Of a stretch of 64,000 bases of DNA, positions 15,809 through 29,157 are shown in pieces. Each line of letters begins with the position of its first letter. Position 1 is the stretch's first letter. The stretch comes from Streptomyces sp. YIM 121038. Lineage in GTDB: Bacteria; Actinomycetota; Actinomycetes; Streptomycetales; Streptomycetaceae. The stretch spans positions 6,880,001 to 6,944,000 of the forward strand of contig NZ_CP030771.1 in the NCBI RefSeq assembly GCF_006088715.1, read 5' to 3'. The notes beneath the pieces were generated by a model. That model was not told the origin of the DNA. It searched no databases and worked only from the letters and a program-made list of their open reading frames with translations. A program made the position numbers and the translations under genes.

Positions 15809-16705
15809 GTGTCCATCGGCAACTCCCCTGAAGACGACCGCCCTTCAGACGACCGCCCCGCAGACGACCGCGCCGTCGCGGACGGGCCCGCGGAAAGCCC
15901 TGCCCAGGAGCGTCCCGCGGAGGACCGTCCCCCGATCGGCCGTGTGCTCCGGCAGGCGCGCATCGACGCGGGCCTGACCGTCGACGAGGTCAGTACGACC
16001 ACCCGGGTGCGCATCCCGATCGTGCACGCGATCGAACAGGACGACTTCTCCCGCTGCGGCGGCGACGTCTACGCGCGCGGGCACATCCGTACGCTCGCCC
16101 GCGCCGTCCGCATCGACCCCGCCCCGCTGCTCGCCCAGTACGACGAGGGGCGCGGCGGACGGCCCCCGGCGCCGACCCCGGCCGCGCCGCTGTTCGAGGC
16201 CGAGCGGATCCGCTCCGAGCCGCGCCGGCCGAACTGGACGGCGGCCATGGTCGCCGCCATCGTCGCCGTGATCGGCTTCGTCGCGTACACCGCGTTCAGC
16301 GGCGGGGACGACGACGGCTCGTCGCAGCAGGTCGCCGAGGGCTCCACGCCCACCAGCAGCAAGCCCGCCGAGAAGCCGAGCCCCTCCAAGCCCGCCGACC
16401 CCAAGCCGGACCCCTCGGACAGCGCCATCGCCGGTGTGCCCCGGGACAAGGTGACCGTCAAGGTCGACGCCTCCGACGGGCGCAGCTGGATCTCGGCCAA
16501 GGACCACAACGGCCGGCTGCTCTTCGACGGCCTGCTCAAGCAGGGCGAGTCCAAGACCTTCCAGGACAAGCAGAAGATCCACCTCGTGCTCGGCGACGCC
16601 GGTGCGATCAGCCTCTTCGTGAACGGCAAGCAGGTCGAGAACGAGTTCGAGCCGGGCCAGGTGGAGCGCCTCACGTACACGAAGGGCGACCCGGAGGTCG
16701 GCTGA
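15809..16705 (+). CDS. RodZ-like helix-turn-helix membrane protein
   Basis: A 298-residue protein with an N-terminal Cro-like HTH (about 40-105: [20 protein letters not shown], then [20 protein letters not shown] and the typical [10 protein letters not shown]), one membrane helix (about 145-165), a Ser/Pro/Lys-rich extracytoplasmic linker and a C-terminal DUF4115-like beta domain (about 210-298). This is the architecture of RodZ, which ties the cytoskeleton to wall synthesis; in actinomycetes lacking a rod-type elongasome its role is less certain. GTG 15809 is chosen because GAAAGG lies 7 nt upstream; an in-frame GTG at 15782 has no ribosome-binding site. It lies between ftsK and rimO, a conserved actinobacterial order. 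Confidence 0.88.
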   Translation: MSIGNSPEDDRPSDDRPADDRAVADGPAESPAQERPAEDRPPIGRVLRQARIDAGLTVDEVSTTTRVRIPIVHAIEQDDFSRCGGDVYARGHIRTLARAVRIDPAPLLAQYDEGRGGRPPAPTPAAPLFEAERIRSEPRRPNWTAAMVAAIVAVIGFVAYTAFSGGDDDGSSQQVAEGSTPTSSKPAEKPSPSKPADPKPDPSDSAIAGVPRDKVTVKVDASDGRSWISAKDHNGRLLFDGLLKQGESKTFQDKQKIHLVLGDAGAISLFVNGKQVENEFEPGQVERLTYTKGDPEVG

Positions 16706-16799
16706 CCAGCGGCGTCCCAGGACCCTTGACCAGCGCCCGTCGCGAGCCCAGGAACCCTGGCGGCGGGCGCCGACGCATGGACGAAGTAGTCTTGAGACC

Positions 16800-18299
16800 A
16801 TGCCCGAACGCCGCACTGTCGCCCTTGTCACGCTCGGCTGCGCCCGTAACGAGGTGGACTCGGAGGAGCTCGCAGGCCGCTTGGAGGCGGACGGCTGGGC
16901 CCTCGTGGAGGACGCCGAGGAAGCGGATGTCGCCGTCGTCAACACCTGCGGCTTCGTCGAAGCCGCCAAGAAGGACTCCGTCGACGCCCTGCTCGAAGCC
17001 AATGACCTGAAGGGCCACGGCCGCACCCAGGCCGTCGTGGCCGTCGGCTGCATGGCCGAGCGCTACGGCAAGGAGCTGGCCGAAGCGCTGCCCGAAGCCG
17101 ACGGCGTCCTCGGCTTCGACGACTACGCCGACATCTCCAACCGCCTCCAGGTCATCCTCGGCGGCGGCAGTGTCGAGGCGCACACTCCGCGTGACCGCCG
17201 CAAGCTCCTGCCGATCAGCCCGGCCGAGCGCCAGGAGGCCGGCGCGGAGGTCGCCCTGCCCGGGCACGCCCCGGTCGACCTGCCGGACGGCCTCGCGCCC
17301 GCGTCCGGGCCGCGCGCGCCGCTGCGCCGCCGCCTCGGCACGAGCCCCGTGGCCTCCGTGAAGCTGGCCTCCGGCTGCGACCGCAGATGCTCGTTCTGCG
17401 CCATCCCGTCCTTCCGCGGCTCGTTCATCTCGCGCCGCCCCTCGGACGTGCTCGGCGAGACGCGCTGGCTCGCCGAGCAGGGCGTGAAGGAGATCATGCT
17501 GGTCTCCGAGAACAACACCTCGTACGGCAAGGACCTCGGCGACATCCGCCTCCTGGAGACGCTGCTGCCCGAGCTCGCGGCCGTCGACGGCATCGAGCGG
17601 GTGCGGGTGAGCTACCTCCAACCCGCCGAGATGCGCCCCGGCCTGATCGACGTCCTGACGTCGACGGAGAAGGTCGTGCCGTACTTCGACCTGTCCTTCC
17701 AGCACTCCGCGCCCGGCGTCCTGCGGGCCATGCGGCGCTTCGGCGACACCGACCGCTTCCTGGAGCTGCTCGACACGATCCGGAGCAAGGCGCCGCAGGC
17801 CGGTGTGCGCTCCAACTTCATCGTGGGTTTCCCCGGCGAGTCCGAGGCCGACGTGGCGGAGCTCGAGCGCTTCCTCACCGGCGCCCGCCTGGACGCCATC
17901 GGCGTCTTCGGCTACTCCGACGAGGAGGGCACCGAGGCGGCGACCTACGAGCACAAGCTCGACCAGGACGTCGTCGACGAGCGGCTCGCGCGCGTGGCGC
18001 GCCTCGCCGAGGAGCTGACGTCCCAGCGCGCGGAGGAGCGCGTCGGCGAGCGCGTCGAGGTCCTCATCGAGGCCGTCGACGACGAGGAGGGCGCCATCGG
18101 CCGGGCCGCGCACCAGGCCCCCGAGACCGACGGACAGATCCGTTTCGTGGACTCCGCCCCTGGGGACGGCCTGGAGATCGGCCGTATGGTCGTGGCAAAG
18201 GTCGTCGGCACGGAGGGCGTGGATCTGTTGGCTGAGCGGTGCGAGGTCCTGGAGGCTTCCGACCGACCCCATGGAGCCGGTGAAGGGACGGGCAGATGA
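16800..18299 (+). CDS. rimO: ribosomal protein S12 methylthiotransferase RimO
   Basis: A 499-residue radical SAM enzyme that adds a methylthio group to an aspartate of ribosomal protein S12. The N-terminal UPF0004 domain shows [21 protein letters not shown] and VGCMAERYG, whose cysteines ligate the auxiliary cluster. The radical SAM cluster motif CxxxCxxC is C193-C197-C200 ([16 protein letters not shown]). A C-terminal TRAM domain covers about 405-480. The N-D-V-S-type LGCxxN and FCAIPxxRG signatures favour RimO over MiaB, and a separate miaB is present at 51731. There is an insertion of about 35 residues before the radical SAM core, common in actinobacteria. ATG 16800 is 7 nt after a TAGTCT hexamer (16787-16792) and lacks a Shine-Dalgarno, so a leaderless mRNA is likely. 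The stop overlaps pgsA by 4 nt. Confidence 0.96.
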   Translation: MPERRTVALVTLGCARNEVDSEELAGRLEADGWALVEDAEEADVAVVNTCGFVEAAKKDSVDALLEANDLKGHGRTQAVVAVGCMAERYGKELAEALPEADGVLGFDDYADISNRLQVILGGGSVEAHTPRDRRKLLPISPAERQEAGAEVALPGHAPVDLPDGLAPASGPRAPLRRRLGTSPVASVKLASGCDRRCSFCAIPSFRGSFISRRPSDVLGETRWLAEQGVKEIMLVSENNTSYGKDLGDIRLLETLLPELAAVDGIERVRVSYLQPAEMRPGLIDVLTSTEKVVPYFDLSFQHSAPGVLRAMRRFGDTDRFLELLDTIRSKAPQAGVRSNFIVGFPGESEADVAELERFLTGARLDAIGVFGYSDEEGTEAATYEHKLDQDVVDERLARVARLAEELTSQRAEERVGERVEVLIEAVDDEEGAIGRAAHQAPETDGQIRFVDSAPGDGLEIGRMVVAKVVGTEGVDLLAERCEVLEASDRPHGAGEGTGR

Positions 18300-19114
18300 C
18301 CCAGGTCCCGGCATCCGCGGCGGGCGGCTCCGGCGCGCCCGGCGCGAAGCCGGTGCGCGGCGGGAAGCTCGGCGCCGCCGCGATGGACCAGGCCAGTCTG
18401 TGGAACGTCGCGAACCTGCTGACCATGATCCGGCTGCTGCTCGTGCCCGGATTCGTGATGCTGCTGCTCGCCAACGGCGGATACGACCCGGCGTGGCGCT
18501 CCTTCGCCTGGGCCGCCTTCGCCATCGCCATGATCACGGACCTGTTCGACGGGCATCTGGCGCGTACGTACAACCTGGTCACGGACTTCGGCAAGATCGC
18601 CGACCCCATCGCGGACAAGGCGATCATGGGCGCCGCCCTGATCTGTCTGTCCTGGCTCGGGGACCTGCCGTGGTGGGTGACCCTCGTGATCCTCGGACGC
18701 GAGCTGGGGATCACGCTGCTGCGGTTCTGGGTGATCCGCTACGGCGTCATTCCGGCCAGCCGCGGCGGCAAGATGAAGACGCTGGCCCAGGGCACGGCCG
18801 TCGGGATGTACGTCCTGGCGCTGACCGGGCCGCTGGCCACGCTGCGGTTCTGGGTGATGGCGGTGGCCGTCGTGCTGACCGTGGTGACCGGGCTCGACTA
18901 TGTGAAACAGGCCGTGGTGCTGCGGCGGCGGGGCATGGCCGAGGCTGCTGTCGCGCCTGGGACTGCTGGGACGTCTGAGGCTGTTGTGGCAGCTGAGGCT
19001 TACGAGGTCTCCGAGGTCGCTGCGGCCCCCCAGGGCGCCGCGGCCCCTCAGGGCTCCGACGGCTCTGATGTCGCCGAGACCTCCGAGGCAGGGGAGCCGG
19101 GGGCGGCCAAGTGA
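18296..19114 (+). CDS. pgsA: CDP-diacylglycerol-glycerol-3-phosphate 3-phosphatidyltransferase
   Basis: A 272-residue integral membrane enzyme that makes phosphatidylglycerol phosphate from CDP-diacylglycerol, the first committed step to phosphatidylglycerol and cardiolipin. The CDP-alcohol phosphotransferase motif is clear: [20 protein letters not shown] followed by ADPIADK, with all acidic residues present. About five or six membrane helices span 40-205. The N-terminal 30 residues and the last 65 (Ala, Val, Glu-rich) are low-complexity extensions beyond the usual length of about 200. Its ATG overlaps the rimO stop (ATGA) and its own stop overlaps the cinA start (GTGA), so the three genes are translationally coupled. 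Confidence 0.94.
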   Translation: MTQVPASAAGGSGAPGAKPVRGGKLGAAAMDQASLWNVANLLTMIRLLLVPGFVMLLLANGGYDPAWRSFAWAAFAIAMITDLFDGHLARTYNLVTDFGKIADPIADKAIMGAALICLSWLGDLPWWVTLVILGRELGITLLRFWVIRYGVIPASRGGKMKTLAQGTAVGMYVLALTGPLATLRFWVMAVAVVLTVVTGLDYVKQAVVLRRRGMAEAAVAPGTAGTSEAVVAAEAYEVSEVAAAPQGAAAPQGSDGSDVAETSEAGEPGAAK

Positions 19115-19776
19115 CGTCCCCGGGGCCCTCTGGAAAGGCGGCGGCCGTGGCGGCTGCCGGGCCGGGAGACGCTGCCGTCGCGGAGGCGGCGGCAGGGGCC
19201 GCGGCCGAGGTGCTGCGGCTGCTCGGCGAGCGGGGTGAGACCCTGGGTGTCGCCGAGTCGCTGACCGGGGGCCTCGTGGCCGCCGAGGTGACGGCCGTAC
19301 CGGGGGCCTCACGGGTCTTCCGGGGGTCCGTGACCGCGTACGCGACGGAGCTCAAGCGGGAGGTCCTCGGGGTCGACGGCGACCTGCTCGCCGCCCGCGG
19401 GGCCGTGGACGCCGAGGTCGCCCTCCAGATGGCGGCCGGGGTGCGGCGGCTCCTCGGGACGGACTGGGGGATCGCGACGACGGGCGTCGCCGGGCCCGAG
19501 GCACAGGACGGGCAGCCGGTGGGGACGGTTCACGTGGCGGTTTCCGCAGGTGCGGGAGGCGCGGCCGGTTCTGCCGAGGTCGTTCCCGGCGTTGCGGATG
19601 CTGGTTCCCCGCTTCGCTCTGAGGGGAAAGTAGCGACTCTGCGGTTGAACGGAAACCGTACGGAAATCCGTATGGAGAGCGTCCGCGGCGTGCTATGCCT
19701 GCTCCTAGAGCAGCTCTCCGGCGAACGCGCCGGGAACGAGCGCGCACAGGATACGGAACAGAACGGGGGGACTTGA
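19111..19776 (+). CDS. cinA: CinA C-terminal family nicotinamide-nucleotide amidase
   Basis: A 221-residue protein consisting of the CinA C-terminal (PncC) deamidase domain only, which converts NMN to nicotinate mononucleotide for NAD salvage. Visible motifs are GVAESLTGGLVAAEVT, SVTAYATELKREVLGV and GIATTGVAGPEAQDGQPVGTV. An Ala/Gly-rich N-terminal extension of about 40 residues precedes the domain. There is a divergent insertion at about 150-175 and a hydrophilic tail, so it is longer than the 160-residue stand-alone form. GTG start in a 4-nt overlap with pgsA. Confidence 0.9.
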   Translation: MTSPGPSGKAAAVAAAGPGDAAVAEAAAGAAAEVLRLLGERGETLGVAESLTGGLVAAEVTAVPGASRVFRGSVTAYATELKREVLGVDGDLLAARGAVDAEVALQMAAGVRRLLGTDWGIATTGVAGPEAQDGQPVGTVHVAVSAGAGGAAGSAEVVPGVADAGSPLRSEGKVATLRLNGNRTEIRMESVRGVLCLLLEQLSGERAGNERAQDTEQNGGT

Positions 19777-19885
19777 TGTTTGCAGCCCTGAGTGAACACG
19801 ACATCGCTCCCCGCACGGCCGCCGCGCGAGGCGGTACGGTGGGGCGTGAAGGATGCGGCTACGCGGTCCGAGGAGGGAGCCACCG

Positions 19886-20260
19886 ATGATTCTGCTCCGT
19901 CGCCTGCTGGGTGACGTGCTGCGTCGGCAGCGCCAGCGCCAGGGCCGTACTCTGCGCGAAGTCTCCTCGTCCGCCCGAGTCTCACTCGGCTATCTCTCCG
20001 AGGTGGAGCGGGGGCAGAAGGAGGCTTCCTCCGAGCTGCTTTCCGCGATCTGCGACGCGCTTGACGTACGGATGTCCGAGCTCATGCGAGAAGTGAGCGA
20101 CGAGCTCTCGCTCGCCGAGCTGGCCGAGTCGGCAGCGGCCACGGAACCGGTGCGGGCACCGGTCCGCCCGATGCTCAATTCCGTCTCGGTGACCGGCGTG
20201 CCACCGGAACGGGTCACGATCAAGGCACCCGCGGAGGCGGTCGACGTCGTCGCGGCGTGA
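19886..20260 (+). CDS. clgR: XRE-family regulator ClgR
   Basis: A 124-residue regulator: an N-terminal Cro/CI-type HTH (about 8-68: [36 protein letters not shown]) and a short C-terminal tail that ends VDVVAA. ClgR activates clp protease and lon genes in actinomycetes, and it is itself degraded by ClpP through a C-terminal AlaAla, which fits the terminal AA here. Position after pgsA-cinA matches the actinobacterial order (pgsA, cinA, clgR). ATG 19886 has GGAGGGAG 6 nt upstream. The 109-bp gap from cinA may hold a promoter of its own; autoregulation is known for the family. Confidence 0.9.
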   Translation: MILLRRLLGDVLRRQRQRQGRTLREVSSSARVSLGYLSEVERGQKEASSELLSAICDALDVRMSELMREVSDELSLAELAESAAATEPVRAPVRPMLNSVSVTGVPPERVTIKAPAEAVDVVAA

Positions 20261-20283
20261 CCTGCGGGTGACCAGACGTGCTG

Positions 20284-20316
20284 AAGGCCCTGGCCGGGTG
20301 TTCCGGCCGGGGCCTT
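20284..20316 (+). terminator. clgR terminator hairpin
   Basis: A 14-bp stem, 20284-20297 with 20303-20316 (one T-G pair), 5-nt loop, 24 nt after the clgR stop. No T tract, as is common in Streptomyces. Confidence 0.8.
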
Positions 20317-20453
20317 CGCTGTCCCCGCGACGGTACGCGGCGCCCTGAGCGGGCGGCGGTACGCGGCGCCCCGGGCGCCGGTGCCCATGGCGGGGGCACA
20401 CGAGCGCCTGCTTTCCGAAGTGGCCGTAGTAGTGCCGGTGCGCGATGGTTGAT

Positions 20454-20478
20454 GGGTGTTCGGCCCGGATGCGGGTAA
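20454..20478 (+). promoter_or_regulatory. candidate SigB-type promoter of dps
   Basis: G-N2-T at 20454-20457, a 15-bp spacer and GGGTAA at 20473-20478 match the Streptomyces SigB pattern GNNT-N14-16-GGGTAY except for the last base. It lies 50 bp before the dps start. Confidence 0.45.
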
Positions 20479-20527
20479 CCGCGTGGTCGAACACGCCTGG
20501 ATGACCCCGTGTAGCCGGAGGTGACCG

Positions 20528-20998
20528 ATGTACGTCGTCAAGAGTCCGCTGCCCGACGCAGATCTGAAGACGGTGTCCGAGGCCCTGCAGGGCGCGCTCG
20601 TCGACCTCGTCGACCTGTCCCTGATCGCCAAGCAGATCCACTGGAACGTGGTGGGGCCGCGCTTCCGCTCCATCCACCTCCAGCTCGACGAGGTCGTCGA
20701 CACCGCACGGCTGCACTCCGACACGGTCGCGGAGCGGGCCTCGACGCTCGGCGTCTCGCCCGACGGCCGCGCGGCCACCGTGGCGGGCAGCAGCGGCATC
20801 GGCGCCGTCCCCGAAGGCTGGGTCAAGGACACGGACGCGGTGGGCACGCTCGTGGCCGCCCTCGGCGCGGTGATCACGCGGATGCGCGAGCGGGTGAACG
20901 CCACCGGCGACGCCGACCCGGTGAGCCAGGACATCTTCATCGGCATCACGGCCGACCTGGAGAAGCACCACTGGATGTTCCAGGCCGAGAACGGATAG
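20528..20998 (+). CDS. dps: Dps-family DNA-binding/iron-storage ferritin
   Basis: A 156-residue Dps protein. These form 12-subunit shells that oxidise ferrous iron at inter-subunit sites and condense DNA under stress. The ferroxidase-type residues are in KQIHWNVVGPRF (His), and in LQLDEVVDTARLHSDTVAERAST (Asp, Glu). The C-terminal helix DIFIGITADLEKHHWMFQAE is typical. No long Lys-rich tail is present, so DNA binding may be weak. This is probably the orthologue of one of the several Streptomyces dps genes (position suggests DpsB). ATG 20528 follows GGAGGTG at 20518-20524, close but usable. It has its own promoter. Confidence 0.93.
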   Translation: MYVVKSPLPDADLKTVSEALQGALVDLVDLSLIAKQIHWNVVGPRFRSIHLQLDEVVDTARLHSDTVAERASTLGVSPDGRAATVAGSSGIGAVPEGWVKDTDAVGTLVAALGAVITRMRERVNATGDADPVSQDIFIGITADLEKHHWMFQAENG

Positions 20999-21133
20999 CG
21001 GCTCCGCACCGGTGGGGCGCCCGTCCGTGGGGACGGGCCGGTCGACGGCGCTCGCGCACCCTCGGTGCGCCCGGTGCGCCCTGCCGCCGGGGGACGGGCC
21101 GGGTCTAGCGTCGTCTGGCGGGAGGTGACAGCC

Positions 21134-21490
21134 GTGGCGGGGCGCGTCCTGCGGTGGACCTCGGCTCTCGGGCTCGCCGCGCTGTGGTGGTGGGCGGTGC
21201 TGCGGCTCGCGGTGACGCCCGACGCGGGGGCCCTGGAGGGCACGATCGCCGCCGGGGGCTGGGGGCTGAGCCTGCTGCCCGTGCACTGTGTGCCCAAGGA
21301 GCGGGCGCTGGGGGTGGCGCGGCCGCGTCGGCGCGGGACCGGGTCACGGCGCGAGGTGGTGGGGACGGAGCATGCTGGGGCGCGGGGGCGCGCGACTGCC
21401 CGGGCGTGGGGGCGTGACCGGCCGGGGCGCGGCTCCGCTACCAAGGCATCGCCACGCCGCCGTTGGGGCGGAGGATCTGGCCGGTCGTGA
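21134..21490 (+). CDS. small hypothetical protein with one membrane helix
   Basis: GTG 21134 has GGAGG 8 nt upstream (21121-21125) and would give 118 residues. The first 60 residues look like a real protein: a hydrophobic segment (TSALGLAALWWWAVLRLAV) and a conserved-looking tail GGWGLSLLPVHCVPKERA. The remaining part is Arg/Gly-rich and overlaps the 3' end of the convergent SDR gene by 53 bp, so it may be a read-through after loss of the original stop. No function can be assigned. A shorter product of about 60-70 residues is the usual form in relatives as far as I can recall. Confidence 0.5.
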   Translation: MAGRVLRWTSALGLAALWWWAVLRLAVTPDAGALEGTIAAGGWGLSLLPVHCVPKERALGVARPRRRGTGSRREVVGTEHAGARGRATARAWGRDRPGRGSATKASPRRRWGGGSGRS

Positions 21491-22214
21491 ACGCCGCCGC
21501 GTCCGAGGCCAGGTACAGCACGGCATGGGCGACGTCCTCCGGCTCGCCGACGCGGCCGAGCGGCGACCTCCGGGCCATGAGGCCCTCGGTGTGGGCCCGC
21601 GCCGCGGCGTCGTGGCGGTCGGTCATCGGCGTACGGATCCAGCCCGGTGCCACGGCGTTGACGCGGATGCCGTGCGGTCCGACCTCGGTGGCCAGCGTCT
21701 TCGTCAGCTGCACCACCGCGGCCTTCGAAGCGCCGTAGCAGAGCAGGCCGGGGCCTCCCGTGTCCACGGCGCCCGACGCCATCGTGACGATGCTGCCGCC
21801 CGAGCCCGCCTCGATCATCACGCGGGCCGCCGCCCGGCAGGCGTACAGGACTCCCTTGAAGTTCACGCCCAGGACCCGGTCGAGGTCCTCCTCGCGGGTC
21901 GCCAGGACCGTACTGCTGTGCATGATCCCGGCGATGGCGGCCAGGACGTCGACGCGGCCCGTCGCCGCGGCCGCGTCCGCCACGGCCTGCGCCACCTGCG
22001 CCCGGTCGGTGACGTCCAGGAGGCGCGGGTGGGCGGTGCCGCCGGTCTCCTTGATGAGGGCGGCCGTCTCGTGCAGGCCCGGCGCGTCCCGGTCGGCGCA
22101 GTGCACCGCGGCTCCCGCCCGCGCGAGCAGGACGGCACTGGCGCGGCCGATGCCGCTCGCCGCGCCGGTGACGAACGCGGTGCGGCCGGTGAGGTCGTAC
22201 GCCGTGAGGGGCAT
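21438..22214 (-). CDS. short-chain dehydrogenase/reductase (SDR)
   Basis: A 258-residue classical SDR oxidoreductase using NAD(P). The Rossmann motif is TGAASGIG (about 16-23), with NxxG-type IAGIM at about 95, the catalytic Ser in VTMASGAV, Tyr-Lys in YGASKAAV and the PG motif VAPGWIRTPM. The Asp after strand 2 (CADRDAP) suggests preference for NAD. The substrate is unknown. The start ATG 22214 is preceded by a strong promoter whose -10 ends 6 nt upstream and by a 13-bp palindrome, so the mRNA is probably leaderless and operator-controlled. Its 3' end overlaps the small gene on the other strand. Confidence 0.92.
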   Translation of the reverse strand: MPLTAYDLTGRTAFVTGAASGIGRASAVLLARAGAAVHCADRDAPGLHETAALIKETGGTAHPRLLDVTDRAQVAQAVADAAAATGRVDVLAAIAGIMHSSTVLATREEDLDRVLGVNFKGVLYACRAAARVMIEAGSGGSIVTMASGAVDTGGPGLLCYGASKAAVVQLTKTLATEVGPHGIRVNAVAPGWIRTPMTDRHDAAARAHTEGLMARRSPLGRVGEPEDVAHAVLYLASDAAAFTTGQILRPNGGVAMPW

Positions 22215-22249
22215 GACGGGACCGTAGGAGAGAGCTGACGGACCGTCAA
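22215..22249 (-). promoter_or_regulatory. SDR promoter with palindromic operator
   Basis: On the minus strand TTGACG (22249-22244), a 17-bp spacer, TACGGT (22226-22221) and 6 nt to the ATG form a near-consensus promoter. The palindrome TGACGGACCGTCA (22236-22248, 6-1-6) overlaps the -35 box, as expected for a TetR-type repressor site. It also overlaps the last bases of the glycosylase gene. Confidence 0.75.
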
Positions 22250-23076
22250 TTGGTGGGGGTGGGGCGGTTTCCGGGCCGGGGCGCCGGTCCTCGCTGGCAG
22301 GTCGGGCACCAGTACGTCGGGCGCTGGCGGGAGCCGTCGCCCTGGTCCGCCGTCCGTACGGGGGTGCCGCAGCGCAGACAGGGGCGCGGTGCCCGGCCGT
22401 ACACGTACAGCCGTCGGCCGGGGCGGGGGACGCCCGTGGTCGTGCGGTCGGGGCGGTCGCGATTGGCTTCCAGCAGCTTCTTGGCGAGGGCGGGCAGCCG
22501 GTCCGCCGTGTCGGCGGGGAGTTCGCCGATCGGCAGCCAGGGGGTGACGCCGAGCAGGAAGCACAGCTCGCTCTTGTAGATGTTGCCGATGCCCGCGAGG
22601 TTGCGCTGGTCGAGCAGGGCCTCGCCGAGGGCGCGCTCGGGGGCCGTGAGGAGGTTGCGCAGGGCCTGGCCGGGGTCCCAGTCGGGGCCGAGGAGGTCGG
22701 GGCCCAGGTGGCCGACGGCGCGCTGTTCGTCGGCGGTGCGGAGCAGTTCGAGGACGGGCAGGCGGTAGCCGACGGCCGTGCGGTCGGCGGTGGCGAGGAT
22801 GGCCCGGATCTGGTGGGCGGGTCCGCCGCGCCAGCGTTCGTCCGGGGCGTAGACCTTCCACGAGCCGTCCATGCGCAGGTGCGAGTGGAGGGTGAGGCCG
22901 CCCTCCACGCGGGTGAGCAGGTGCTTGCCGCGAGGGGTGACGTCCAGGACGGTGCGGCCGGTCAGGTCGGCCGTGGCCAGCTTGGGAACGCGGAGGTCGG
23001 AGCGCGTGAGGGTGTGACCGGCCAGGGCCCGGTGGAGGCGGCGGGCCGTCTGGTGGACTGTGTCTCCTTCGGGCAT
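22246..23076 (-). CDS. nei2: Fpg/Nei-family DNA glycosylase (endonuclease VIII type)
   Basis: A 276-residue base-excision repair glycosylase/AP lyase. The catalytic N-terminus MPEGDTVH is intact (Pro after Met is the nucleophile, followed by Glu). The helix-two-turn-helix shows LDQRNLAGIGNIYKSELCFL with the conserved Asn, and the C-terminal zinc finger has four cysteines (CLRCG ... YWCPTCQ). The PEGD N-terminus is typical of actinobacterial Nei enzymes rather than Fpg (PELPE). It presumably removes oxidised pyrimidines. The gene follows lhr in the same direction across a 320-bp repeat-bearing spacer. A 24-bp tandem duplication directly abuts the start codon. Confidence 0.93.
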   Translation of the reverse strand: MPEGDTVHQTARRLHRALAGHTLTRSDLRVPKLATADLTGRTVLDVTPRGKHLLTRVEGGLTLHSHLRMDGSWKVYAPDERWRGGPAHQIRAILATADRTAVGYRLPVLELLRTADEQRAVGHLGPDLLGPDWDPGQALRNLLTAPERALGEALLDQRNLAGIGNIYKSELCFLLGVTPWLPIGELPADTADRLPALAKKLLEANRDRPDRTTTGVPRPGRRLYVYGRAPRPCLRCGTPVRTADQGDGSRQRPTYWCPTCQRGPAPRPGNRPTPTN

Positions 23077-23124
23077 GGGGACAGGGTGTCACTTGGGGGT
23101 GGAGACAGGGTGCCACTTGGGGGT
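23077..23124 (-). repeat. 24-bp tandem duplication at the nei2 start
   Basis: Units 23077-23100 and 23101-23124 differ at two positions. Each contains, on the minus strand, a CACCCTG element; the proximal one ends 6 nt before the nei2 ATG and could be a weak -10, so the duplication may copy part of the promoter. Confidence 0.75.
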
Positions 23125-23396
23125 GGGGTGGGGGGTTGGTCCGGTGCTGGACCACGGCCTTCCTGGTGATGGGCTGGTAGGCCGCCATGGGCCGCCACGG
23201 GCCAGCACCGTCTAGCACCGGCCGGATCGACGGCTGCCGCGGGCCGCCACCGGCTAGCACCGGCAGGATCGGACGGGCGCTGCGGGCCTCGGGCTGGCAG
23301 GTCGCTCCAGGGCCCTGGGCGCAAGGCCGCCCCGGACCCGGGCCGCAAGGTCGCCCCAGGGCCGGGCCGGGACCGCCGCCCCGGTGTCCACCGGGG
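23125..23396. other. lhr-nei2 spacer with imperfect repeats
   Basis: No gene. Around 23188-23275 a unit containing GGGCCGCCAC, TAGCACCGGC and GGATCG occurs twice in imperfect form, and around 23300-23365 a GCAAGGxCGCCCC unit is repeated. It may fold into the lhr terminator. Confidence 0.5.
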
Positions 23397-28076
<4,680 letters not shown>

Positions 28077-28223
28077 GGACCCATCGTGCACCCCGCCACT
28101 GACAATGGCCCTGACCTGTGTGAACGGCATTCCCTCAGCGGCGCGGACGGCGTTTGTCGTCCGGCCGTGCCCCGTGCGCCGGGGCACGGCCGCCGAGCCG
28201 GTGCCGCGGGCCGGGAAATGGTT

Positions 28224-28238
28224 TGCGCCACTGGCGCA
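28224..28238 (+). promoter_or_regulatory. 15-bp palindrome upstream of AraC-type gene
   Basis: TGCGCCACTGGCGCA is a perfect 7-1-7 inverted repeat that ends 10 nt before the start codon. CAGAAT at 28237-28242 could be the -10, so a protein bound here would block the promoter. Confidence 0.6.
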
Positions 28239-28248
28239 GAATGGCGGC

Positions 28249-29157
28249 ATGACAGGTTCGGCTGAGCGGGCGCGGCACTGGACCTACGCCGAGCTGCCCG
28301 GCGTCGACCTGCTGCGGGCCCGCTACGTCCGCAAGACCTTCGTGCGGCACACCCACGAGCACTTCGTCCTTGCCGCGGTCACCGAAGGCGTCGACGTCTT
28401 CCACCACACCGGCGCCGACCGGCACGCGGGCCCCGGGATGCTCGCCCTGATCAACCCCGACACCTCGCACACCGGGCGGGGCGGAGGGCCCGAGGGCTGG
28501 CGGTACGGAGCGGTGTACCCGGCGCCGGAGCTGGTCGCGGCGATCGCCGCGGAGACGACGGCCATCCGCGGTACGCCCGGCTTCGTCCAGCCCGTGTTCG
28601 AGGACGCGCACGCGGTGACCCTCGTCCACCAGGTGCTGCGCGCCGCCGAGGAAGGCAACGCCCTGGCCGCCGACACGTTCCTGCGGATCACCGTGACCCG
28701 GATGCTGCGGCTCAACGGCGGCGCCCTGCCGGAGCGGACCGTGCGGTCGGCGGGCCACCGCGTCGCCGCACGCGCGCGTGCCGTCCTCGAAGCGCGCCTC
28801 ACCGACCCGCCGAGCCTGGACCGGCTGGCCGCCGACCTCGGCGTCGGGTCCTTCGCCCTGCTGCGCGCCTTCCGCGACGCGTACGGCATGCCGCCGCACG
28901 CCTGGCTCACCGACGTGCGCGTGCGCCGCGCCCGCCACCTCCTGGACACCGGTACGACGCCCGCCGACGCGGCCGTGGCCGTCGGCTTCACCGACCAGCC
29001 GCACCTCAACCGCCACTTCACCCGCATCGTGGGCGTGCCCCCGGGCGCGTACCAGCGGGAGCGCAAGAACGTACAAGACCGTCCGGGCGGGCTCCTCGTA
29101 GCGTCCTCGACGTGGCAGAACGAACATCACCCGCAGACATCAACAGCGCGGACATAA
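28249..29157 (+). CDS. AraC-family transcriptional regulator
   Basis: A 302-residue regulator with an N-terminal cupin-like ligand domain (about 10-160: HTHEHFVLAAVTEG, GMLALINPDTSHTG) and a C-terminal double HTH (about 190-285: LDRLAADLGVGSFALLRAF, then the second helix pair ending VAVGFTDQPHLNRHFTRIVG-type signature). The last 46 bp overlap azlC in another frame, so it very likely controls the azlCD exporter; this AraC-AzlCD grouping is common in actinomycetes. No Shine-Dalgarno precedes ATG 28249, and a palindromic candidate operator lies just upstream. The effector may be a branched-chain amino acid or analogue, by inference from the exporter. Confidence 0.92.
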   Translation: MTGSAERARHWTYAELPGVDLLRARYVRKTFVRHTHEHFVLAAVTEGVDVFHHTGADRHAGPGMLALINPDTSHTGRGGGPEGWRYGAVYPAPELVAAIAAETTAIRGTPGFVQPVFEDAHAVTLVHQVLRAAEEGNALAADTFLRITVTRMLRLNGGALPERTVRSAGHRVAARARAVLEARLTDPPSLDRLAADLGVGSFALLRAFRDAYGMPPHAWLTDVRVRRARHLLDTGTTPADAAVAVGFTDQPHLNRHFTRIVGVPPGAYQRERKNVQDRPGGLLVASSTWQNEHHPQTSTART

